Source: Whitmania pigra
Taxonomy: Eukaryota; Annelida; Clitellata; Hirudinida; Haemopidae
Assembly: GCA_021613335.1 (NCBI GenBank)
Contig: JAJTWR010000374.1
Location: 1,162,501-1,226,500, forward strand
DNA: 64,000 bases
Direction: 5' to 3'
A program made the position numbers and the translations under genes. Each line of letters begins with the position of its first letter. Position 1 is the first letter of the stretch. Below, in pieces: positions 55,714 to 64,000 of this stretch. A model generated the notes under the pieces. The model was not told the origin of the DNA. It made no database searches and worked only from the letters and a program-made list of their open reading frames with translations.

Positions 55714-58700
55714 TCACCACACTCTACATCTCTTGGAGAGATTCATTTCTGAATTGGCCTTGCACTTAAAGGCTCTAGAAAAGGTTTTAAAGTTCTTCAT
55801 AACCATGTTGACTCTGTTCAAGTAATTTCAAATGATTCATTAACTTAAATATTTTAAATAATACATTTATTAATGTAATATTTAATCATCGGATTAAAAT
55901 TGTGTTGAACTGTGTAATTGATTTGCGATGTTTTAATGTAGTATGAATCGAACATTTGGTTTTGATATATTTCAACGAAGAAATATTTTTCAAACATATT
56001 TAGCTCGTTACAATATATTATATGCATAGTATTATATATTATATTCGAAGACGTAATTTGGTGGAGGGGACTGGGTCATCTCCTCATGTTTTGTGAGAGT
56101 TTTTTCCCTCCCTGACTTTTGACTAAAAGCAAAAAAAAAAGATTGTCTCCTCAAGTTGTTTGGGGTTTGCCCCTTTTGGAAAAGCTGAAATGACATCCCT
56201 GATTGTATTAATATAATTTGATAATCGAATGAATAAATACATTTTATTTATTTATCTTTTATTTATTAGATGCAATTGCAATTGAAGGGCCCAATTGGAC
56301 CACTAACACAATTGCGAAAAAAAACAAAACAAATGACATCGACCGGTGTGTACAGGGGCAGCAAATAGATTAAATGTAATTTAAATATTGACTAAAGTCT
56401 AAGTCACGTGATTGAATTATAAAACGAAGGTGATGTTCTGCCCGTCGTTGCTCGGGTTGAAGTAGAAAATTTTACGTGAGACTTTGTCATATTAAATATG
56501 CTGGGTTAGTTTCGTGATGGGTTTTGGAAATATTTATTAAAAAAAAAGCAAACAGATTTTTTCCAGATCCCATTCGAGAGTAAGTAACATACAGTTGGTT
56601 TTTGGAAAAGCATGGAATCTCCAAACTAAATTGCTGTAATATTTTTCGATTGGCCATGATTAATTATCATTGCAGAGGCTAATCGTATAGGAAGTTGTGT
56701 TTTAATGGAAATGCGATGTTGTCAGCAATTATTGAAATCTTTGAAATTCAATTATTTAAAAAAATGTCAAAATGTATGTCTAATTTAAAAATACCTAATT
56801 CTGTGTGGTGGGTGCATACCTGTTTCTGTATATTCCCAGGTGTCATCACGGAATCTTCTGCAAAATGCCTACGAATCAAAGTTGTTACTGAATTAAGGAC
56901 ACTATTTTTATTATTCACTTAACTTCTAAAAAAAAGTAAGTACCATGCCCATGCCTATAAAATACATCTGCTCCGAATTATAAGGAAAACCAGGAAGCTG
57001 TTTCTCTTCTCCATGTTCGTTCAACCATCTTTTGTAAGCCTTGACCAGAAATAAATCAATAAAACATTACATTGCCATGCCCGAGAATAACTTAATGACA
57101 ATATTTATGACTGAACTAAATTCGTTCTGAATAATGAAGTTGAATGTGAGTTGTAAACATATTTCAAACTTTATCAAAAGCAAAGAAACGCATCCCTTAT
57201 TTAGAAGCTTTGCATCGGAAATAATTTTATTCGAAAAGTCACTTTTAAAAATAATATTAAAATTACGAAATTTCCATTGACCATCACTGTTGTGACGTCA
57301 TTTCGGGTATAAAAAGAACAGACCTCGGGAGCGAGGAAGTTTTAGAGTTTGGTTCGAGTCCTACAAGTTTACGGAGTGATACGGTTGTTATACGATAGGG
57401 ATTGCGAGGTGGTTATATTACGTACTGGCCATTAGCGATATCTAGTTCTAGTTTCTGTTCCTGAATAATTGACCGCCAATAAAGTTTTCTGTTCAACTGG
57501 TTATTGTTTCAAAGACCCAACAACTGGCGCAGTCGACGAAAGAAAAGTTTCAAAGTCTGAAAAGTGATATTTTCAAGGAAACCAACAGAAAAGGTTTGTC
57601 AGTAGCAGTGTATTTGAATTTCAAAGCGGGTGAAAATGGCGGATATCGCTAAATTTCTGGAACTATTTTCGAAACAAATGGAAACCCTGGTTCGTTCAAT
57701 TGCTGAGAATTCTACGACCATCCCTAATTTCATGCCTTTCGAACCGAATAAAGAGCTGTGGGGTGACTACCTGAGTCGGTTTCAAACCTTCACAGAAGCA
57801 AACTCTATTCCGACCTCAAAAATTACTCAAGTTTTCCTCACAAACCAGTCAACTTCAATTTACAAACTCTTACAAACTGCGGCTTCACAAAAGACAATTC
57901 CATGCGAAGTCAATAAGTTAGACTTTTCGGAAATTCAAACAGTAATGACGGAAAATTTCAACCCCAAAAGATTCATTGTGAGAGAAAGGTTTAGATTTTG
58001 GACCGAGATAAAAAGGCAACCTGGCGAGACCATTCAAGAACTCGCGGTGAAAATTCGAACAGCAGCTTCTACGTGCGACTTTCCTAGTATTGAGGACACA
58101 CTCGACGAAGCCTTGAGAACGAGATTTGTATGTTCTGTTGACAACGAGGCGGTTCTCAAGTCGCTTTTCAAAATTCCAGATGATGAATTAACTTTCAATC
58201 GGGCTGTTGAAATTGCTACGGAAGTGGAAGAATCTGCTAAGGTTGCCAAAGCCACAGTACACGGCACACCGGACGAACCGGTAATGAAAGTGTTCAAACC
58301 TGCCGACAACAAACAAGAAAAAGTAAATTTCAAACCAAGACGCCAGGTACAGCAGCTCTCTAAATTTCCATTCCCGAAAGGGACGTGTCCAAGATGTGGA
58401 ACAAAAGGACACCACGCCAATGATTGCAGGCATGTCAAAACTGAATGCAACTTCTGTGGAATCATAGGACATTTAGAAAAAGCATGTTTAAAGAAAAAGT
58501 TCAAAAGAGAGAGAAAAGTGAATTCAATCCATACAATTCCGAGCCACTCCCCTCTCGTACAAAAGTTACAAATTGGAAATTCAGAATTTGTTTTCGAGTT
58601 GGACAGCGGAGCCAGGGATAACTTTTGCTCAATGGAAGTGTGGAACAAGTGGGGAAAACCCAAGCTAACACCTTCCAGTACGAAATATATTTCCGCAACT

Positions 58701-61700
58701 GGGGACTCAATCCCGAACTTAGGAGTCTGCGAAATGATGGTTTTGACATCAGACCTTCAAGAAGTACCTCTAGAATTCAATGTCACCAAGTTGCCAAAAC
58801 TCAACATTCTTGGCAGGAAAGCCATAGTTGAATTGCAAATCGATATGTCGGACTTGCTACGCAATCATGTTTTCAAGGTTGATGAAGAAACGGATCCAAA
58901 AACCGTCGAAAAAGCATGTCTTAAAATTTGCCACGATTTCAAAGAATGTTTCGAGCAAGATCTTGGTTGTTTGAAAGATTTCGAACTGGAGGTAAAATTC
59001 AAACAGGAAGCAACGCCAATTTTTGTGAAAGCAAGAACAGTTCCATTTTCAATTCAGGAAGATCTAAATCAGGCTCTTGATGCAGGAATAAAGAAAGGGA
59101 TTTGGATCCCAACACACTTCAATGATTACGGAACTCCGATAGTTCCGATTCGAAAGAGTCTGCGACCAGGCGAAAAGAAGGCTAAGTTTCGAATCTGCGG
59201 AGATTATTCGGTGACCGTAAACTCCCAGTTGGAACCTCACCGATACCCAATGCCACTGCCTGAGGATCTTATGAGAAAACTTGGAGTAAGTCGTTACTTC
59301 AGCAAGATTGATTTAGCAGATGCATTCAATCAAGTCAAACTCGCTCCTAAGAGTCAACAAAAACTCGCGTTGACCACAAATAGAGGAGTTTTACTTCAAA
59401 CGAGACTACCTTTTGGAATAATTTCAGCTCCAGGTTACTTCCAAGAAATAATGGACAGATTGACGTGTGATCTACAAGGAGTCGCAGTCTATCTAGACGA
59501 CATTCTTGTCGGTGGTTCCAACTCCAAAGAACATCTTCAAAACCTGAAAGCTTTACTACAAAGGTTACTAGACCAAGGATTGAGATGCAATAAAAACAAG
59601 TGCATTTTTGCAAAAGATTCGATGGAATATCTGGGACTCGTTATTTCTAAAAGCGGGATAGAAAAGGGGAAACGTGCGGACGCTTTGACGAACGTGCCAA
59701 GGCCAACAAATACATCAACATTACGCTCATTTTTGGGATCAGTGCAGTTCTACCACAAATTCATCCCAAACCTTTCGACCATTGCTGAGCCGTTAACGAG
59801 TCTAACCAGAAAAGAAACACCCTGGATTTGGAGTTCGGAAGCAGAGAGAAACGGGAGACAAATACGAGGAAAATTAGACGCACTTTTACCTTCGGTGTCT
59901 CAAATTTCCAAACGTTTTCAAGAACGATCTTACGTCCAACAAGAGAACGAACAACACCAAATTCGATGTCGGGAAACCCTGTTACGTACAACGCATCGGT
60001 CCGGGTAAGGATCGCGTTCCTAGATGGATCCCGGCAATTGTAGTTCAAGTCTTGGGACCTCGCCATGTTTTGATACAGGCCGTGCCAAAAGGACCTACTT
60101 GGAAGAGGCACGTGGAGCAATTGAGGCCTAGACACGGAGTAGAGGAAGACGATGACCCAGGCATGGTGCCGGGTCCCACTCCAACTGCAAGAAATGTTCC
60201 ACTTACAACAACAATACCCACAACAGTACAACCGCCGAGAAGACCCAGAGGTCGACCAAGAGGACGAAGAAATTTCCAGCGACCGAACATACTGGATCAA
60301 GGACTTACCCTGCCTAGACGGTCAGAAAGATTACGTCTCAAAGCTCTGGGAGACTCTTCGGCTGGCGCGGAGGTGTTGTGACGTCATTTCGGGTATAAAA
60401 AGAACAGACCTCGGGAGCGAGGAAGTTTTAGAGTTTGGTTCGAGTCCTACAAGTTTACGGAGTGATACGGTTGTTATACGATAGGGATTGCGAGGTGGTT
60501 ATATTACGTACTGGCCATTAGCGATATCTAGTTCTAGTTTCTGTTCCTGAATAATTGACCGCCAATAAAGTTTTCTGTTCAACTGGTTATTGTTTCAAAG
60601 ACCCAACAATCACCATCTTTCTAAAGAACGTAAAATCACTTTATAATCACAGATTGTGGAAAATATGGTTGAAAATCAAATCTTACATTGTACGCAATAC
60701 GCTGACCACCAGCATCAGCTATGCATTCGGATTTTGTGTTATTTCCATTCACCTGAAATTGTTTAAAACTTGAAATTGATATGGTAAAGCAATTTATTAT
60801 AACAGAACATTAACCTTTATGTTTGACGCTGTTGGAATTCCGTCGAACTGATTAATCACGCATTCAGATCTTTTTAAAAAGTTTACTTTTGTTTCTCCCT
60901 CCCACAGTTCTACAGTCTTACCATTAAGAATAACTTGATTACCTGCAACGTTGAATGTACGTTATACTTATTAACATGTTAACATGTTTAATATTAATGA
61001 AATGGAGGACCAATATCGCCCAATGCGTGTGTCATCTCATGCCCCATAGTATTTCCGATGCCTCCAAAATTGAAGTACCTTTGCATCAAATCATTAATTT
61101 TATAATTATGACATTATATTCAAAATTTTTACTGACTTATACAATAAAACATTTGTGAACTAACATAGGGAACGATTCCGAATAATAAGGCGGTGACAAT
61201 ATGCCAGGGGTAAATACTAGAAATAAGATGTCAAATAACTAATTCATGAAATCGACATTTTTAAAAAGTGAATTTTTACTTATTATGTTCTCTGCCTCGT
61301 CCTGGAGGCCATTAATAAATGTAATCGGAAACAACGTCCTAAAAACAACATTTTCCTTTAATTGAGGCAAATAATTGTGCTATTGTTGCCCCAAAAAAGC
61401 GAATGTATTGCTAAAAATGGCTTTAGAAATAACACCATAAGTAGAAAAATAACGAAATTTTGAACAACACTTTCTAATGCCTTAGTTTGCCAGCATACTT
61501 AACTTTCAGGTTTGGAATCTACATTTTCAAAAGATATATATATCTTTTGAGACCAATAAATAAATACTTTTATTCAATTGAGCAACAGGTTTGGAAATCA
61601 TGTTTTTTGTTGCATTGGAAGCTGAAAGAGTGAATGTATCGAAGAAGAATGCTCAAACTGACAATTACGACAAGCCTTCACAAGGCAATGCGTAGAAAGT

Positions 61701-64000
61701 GCTTTTCAACATCGAAGTTGGTGCCTTAATGATTACATATACCTCTGCCACCTTGGAGAAACGGGCTTCCTTAGCAGAGACATTGTGATGACAAAAGTGA
61801 TGACATGAATGTCTGAGGCTGCTGAATAATAGGCTTAGCAATAAGCGTGTTCAAAGAAGAATCGTTCTGCCGACTGGAGAGGGAGCACGAACATATACGA
61901 GAATGTGTGTAAGACTTTGTAGAGACTCAACTTCATGAAATTTTATTATTTCAATGAACAGCAGTAACAATTCGTTGAATCTACAATTGGTCGTGGGTAA
62001 TCTAGAAATCTAATCTAGTAGGAGCTTTGTTATGTAAAATAACAGAATGACTAACGCGTCTGGTTTTTTCATTTTTTTGAATAAGTCTTTAAATTTCAGC
62101 CTGTTGAGAGTAAGAAGTATTTCCAAGAAGGACTGGCCGTTTAAATCAACCTATTCAGCAATTTGATCTAAATCAGTATTAAAAGTTTTAATGTCAGCAA
62201 CATGACGCTAATGAACGATTGCGACTAGCTCCAATGAACTTTGAACTTTATTAGTTCAAACGTTCAATTAAATGGGAATCGCCAAACAAGGAATTCCCCT
62301 TTTACCGCGTTGCATCGATTAGTTTTGTTGATTGCAACTGAAACTTGGAATTATCGAAGAAACGATTGACGATTAAATAACAGCATAACTTAGAATATAG
62401 CAAATAAGGTGTTTACCCCACTAAACAAATCGTCGAAAAATCTTGGATCGTACATGTAATCAGGGTAACCGATGCGATCTCTCATTTGTTCTATCTAAAA
62501 TTTTATGAACGTATTATTATTATTGAGTGTAAACGTATTAGAGTAATTATAAATTCGAGTAGCCTTAGCTATCATTGCAACTTTTGATTCTTTGGTGAGC
62601 CATTTTTCATGTGCTATTAATTTTTTAAAGGAATGTTTTAATCTTTGTAGTAAATCCAGAGCCTGTAAACATTTATTTGGCAAATCAGTCTTTTATAGTA
62701 TAACTAAATAAATATTTTCAAATAATTCATAAATGCATGTTGCTGTTGGTCATGAAATTATTTTAAAATTAATTCAACAATGTTAAGAAGATTGTCTCAT
62801 ATTATCAAATCTCAATGAAAAGAATATTTTATTAAACGTTTAATTATTCTAAACCCGATGATGCAATTATGCTCTCTATAGTAAATCATGCATTTTCTTT
62901 AAGTAACCTTTTCTTTGGCTGTTTGAGTAAAATGGCGCATCACGTAAAGGTTACCCACAGCTTTATCCAGATTGTCCGCTAAAATAGTACAGCACGATCC
63001 CCAACGTAAAACGTTTTTGCTTGGAGAACCAATTTCCTAAAACCAAATAAATCGCGGTTTAACCACCACAAGAAATATTGCTCTTAAGAGGTAATCGATA
63101 TTCGATATTTGATACGTAAGGCTGGATTAAAATGATTAACATGATTCCACAACGTTCAAGACGTTTTGAGGCGTTTGAGATTGAATGACATCTTATTGGC
63201 ATATAAATACATATTCTGCAAATTTGATTATTTGATTGATTCCATCGTCTCTTATGATGCTGTGCAAATATCCATCGGCAAATATTGTCAACTGGCAGCC
63301 TTCTCGATCCAATTTTTAAAACAAATCACTTTTCAATAAAGATTAATAAAAAAAGTTACGATCACTGCACTTGTATCGATATCTGCATGACTTGTGCGGA
63401 GCTGTCTCCGTGTGCAACTTAGACTTGGACTATGACATAGACTCTATGTGCTCAGCTGCTGAGTGCTCAACAATTTGGCTACCCGAATCGCTTTCCTCAT
63501 AACCATTGTCAACTGTCCACAGCTAAAGATGTTTTTGCACTTCTGTTTTTCTTTTAGTGTACCACTCTCTTGTTTTGAGTTTTCTTCTTAATTCCACAAC
63601 ATTTAAATCATCCATTCACATTTTTAAGTAATTTCATTGCCACAATTGAAATTATTACATCCTATTTCATCAGAAAAAAATGATTATTCATTTATTAATT
63701 TATATTTAATATCGCGTGTAACGTACCGACTTAAAGGTGTTTGAAAGTTCTAGAAACTGTTTTGGCATTGCCACAGAAGAGCTTTGTATCAGGTTCCAAA
63801 CTAAATAGTTGACAATTGTTCTGAATTGGAAAATTTAAAATGCTTATATCGACCGTTAGAATTGACCTTACATCGATGTTAGACTTACCTTTTCGAAGTC
63901 GCTTCTAAAAGAGGCGCCAAACAGTGGAAGTAAGGCGTCTTAAATGTTGCAATTACCTCGTTTGGTACGAGCTCATATCCAACATTTTTATAAATCGATT
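55714..64000 (-). CDS. M13 zinc metallopeptidase (neprilysin/ECE family), 5' end outside window
   Basis: Exons read from the right edge: 64000-63957, 63938-63889, 63820-63727, 63036-62908, 62662-62564, 62494-62417, (one short exon unresolved), 62100-62056, 61338-61280, 61216-61165, 61078-61011, 60942-60815, 60752-60687, 57039-56944, 56868-56820 and 55811-55714. Family motifs: RIGYPDYMYD; TFINGLQDEAENI; TPGILSPPYYSE; FNFGGIGNTMGHEMTHALGD with the HExxH zinc site; ECIADAGG supplying the third zinc ligand Glu and its Asp partner; YKRWLNEHGEEKQLPGF; and the C-terminal KRCRVW. M13 enzymes are usually type II membrane ectoenzymes that cut peptides; the N-terminal anchor would lie beyond the window. 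The neprilysin VNA.Y substrate loop reads INGLQ here. Exon 62662-62564 needs a GC donor (AAG|GC). The 3.6-kb intron 60686-57040 contains an antisense gypsy element. No inactivating change was seen. Confidence 0.92.
57288..57522 (+). repeat. 5' LTR of gypsy element
   Basis: Contains a perfect CRE palindrome TGACGTCA (57293-57300), a TATA box tataaaaag about 8 bp later and AATAAA at 57479-57484. The compact spacing suggests most of the LTR is R/U5. Confidence 0.88.
57630..60008 (+). CDS. Gypsy gag-pol fusion, truncated
   Basis: One frame of 792 codons encodes Gag and Pol without a frameshift. Two CCHC zinc knuckles start near residues 253 (CPRCGTKGHHANDC) and 273 (CNFCGIIGHLEKAC). The protease active site is ELDSGA near 325. 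Reverse transcriptase spans about 450-700, with RICGDYS, LPFGI and YLDDILV (Tyr621). The frame passes FLGSVQFYHKFIPNLS and PWIW, the start of the tether region before RNase H, then loses homology at about 59840-59900. Beyond that, the plus-one frame carries FDVGKPCYVQRIGPGKDRVP and HVEQLRPRHG, the integrase C-terminal GPY/F-like domain. This fits a deletion of about 2 kb removing RNase H and the integrase zinc and catalytic domains. The protein would retain capsid, protease and polymerase motifs, but the element could not integrate alone. Confidence 0.9.
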   Translation: MKMADIAKFLELFSKQMETLVRSIAENSTTIPNFMPFEPNKELWGDYLSRFQTFTEANSIPTSKITQVFLTNQSTSIYKLLQTAASQKTIPCEVNKLDFSEIQTVMTENFNPKRFIVRERFRFWTEIKRQPGETIQELAVKIRTAASTCDFPSIEDTLDEALRTRFVCSVDNEAVLKSLFKIPDDELTFNRAVEIATEVEESAKVAKATVHGTPDEPVMKVFKPADNKQEKVNFKPRRQVQQLSKFPFPKGTCPRCGTKGHHANDCRHVKTECNFCGIIGHLEKACLKKKFKRERKVNSIHTIPSHSPLVQKLQIGNSEFVFELDSGARDNFCSMEVWNKWGKPKLTPSSTKYISATGDSIPNLGVCEMMVLTSDLQEVPLEFNVTKLPKLNILGRKAIVELQIDMSDLLRNHVFKVDEETDPKTVEKACLKICHDFKECFEQDLGCLKDFELEVKFKQEATPIFVKARTVPFSIQEDLNQALDAGIKKGIWIPTHFNDYGTPIVPIRKSLRPGEKKAKFRICGDYSVTVNSQLEPHRYPMPLPEDLMRKLGVSRYFSKIDLADAFNQVKLAPKSQQKLALTTNRGVLLQTRLPFGIISAPGYFQEIMDRLTCDLQGVAVYLDDILVGGSNSKEHLQNLKALLQRLLDQGLRCNKNKCIFAKDSMEYLGLVISKSGIEKGKRADALTNVPRPTNTSTLRSFLGSVQFYHKFIPNLSTIAEPLTSLTRKETPWIWSSEAERNGRQIRGKLDALLPSVSQISKRFQERSYVQQENEQHQIRCRETLLRTTHRSG
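60374..60608 (+). repeat. 3' LTR of gypsy element
   Basis: Appears identical to the 5' LTR by eye, including the CRE at 60379-60386. Its right end lies 79 bp from the M13 exon at 60752-60687. Confidence 0.92.

Larger units (their letters stand above)
57288..60608 (+). mobile_element. Ty3/gypsy LTR retrotransposon, internally deleted (3.3 kb)
   Basis: LTRs 57288-57522 and 60374-60608 (235 bp, TG...CA) appear identical, with 5-bp target duplications atcac at 57283-57287 and 60609-60613. A primer-binding site tggcgcagtcgacg follows the 5' LTR. Gag, protease and reverse transcriptase are present; RNase H and the integrase core are missing, but an integrase C-terminal piece remains in another frame (about 59917-60150). 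It lies antisense in an intron of the M13 peptidase gene. Confidence 0.95.

Noticed and set aside
56400..56500. Terminal M13 exon ending in FNPSNDGQNITFVL
   Set aside because: The frame has an upstream stop and the phase does not fit; the exon at 55811-55714, ending in CRVW, fits both phase and family.

Overview
This window is nuclear DNA from an intron-rich, AT-rich eukaryote, almost certainly an invertebrate animal. Evidence is the gene set: a tektin of the TEKT3/5 type (ciliary doublet protein), ZCCHC24, STK19, MFSD5, GLRX5, PHF5A and an M13 (neprilysin-class) zinc peptidase, all with GT-AG introns. The repeats also fit: SINE-like retroposons, Ty3/gypsy-type LTR elements, a decayed LINE, and many trinucleotide arrays. 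I cannot name the phylum from sequence alone.

Layout, left to right. 1-2.0 kb: long (CAT)n/(ATG)n arrays. 2.76-4.5 kb (-): an intronless His/Gln-rich orphan gene. 7.5-8.1 kb (+): GLRX5, two exons. 9.67-14.5 kb (-): MFSD5, twelve exons. 14.9-18.0 kb (-): an eight-exon aromatic amino acid ammonia-lyase of the plant/fungal PAL type. 18.8-21.6 kb: nested SINE-like elements and very short retroposons. 21.65-23.5 kb (+): a frameshifted transposase-like gene. 24.1-27.8 kb (-): tektin. 32.6-40.0 kb (-): ZCCHC24, five exons, with a microsatellite-filled intron. 43.3-47.0 kb (-): STK19, seven exons. 47.09-47.69 kb: a foldback DNA element with a 9-bp target duplication. 48.6-49.6 kb (+): PHF5A, four exons. 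50-50.7 kb: LINE remnant. 51.8-53.4 kb: short non-autonomous LTR element. 54.4-55.0 kb (+): a four-exon gene for a small secreted cysteine-rich peptide. 55.7 kb to the right edge (-): M13 peptidase, partial, with a 3.3-kb gypsy deletion derivative in one intron.

The stand-out gene is the PAL. Animals normally carry histidine ammonia-lyase (HAL), not PAL. This copy is spliced, sits between ordinary animal genes, keeps the MIO-forming Ala-Ser-Gly and every active-site residue I could map, and has the Phe-Leu selectivity pair typical of phenylalanine-specific enzymes. It predicts deamination of phenylalanine to trans-cinnamate in this animal. The second theme is unusual small mobile DNA: a ~50-bp retroposon unit with perfect 11-12 bp target duplications, a SINE with two conserved hairpins, and a Mutator-like foldback element carrying telomere-like sequence just upstream of STK19.

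Exon boundaries were read by eye from reading phase, splice dinucleotides and remembered family alignments. None has been tested against transcripts or databases.
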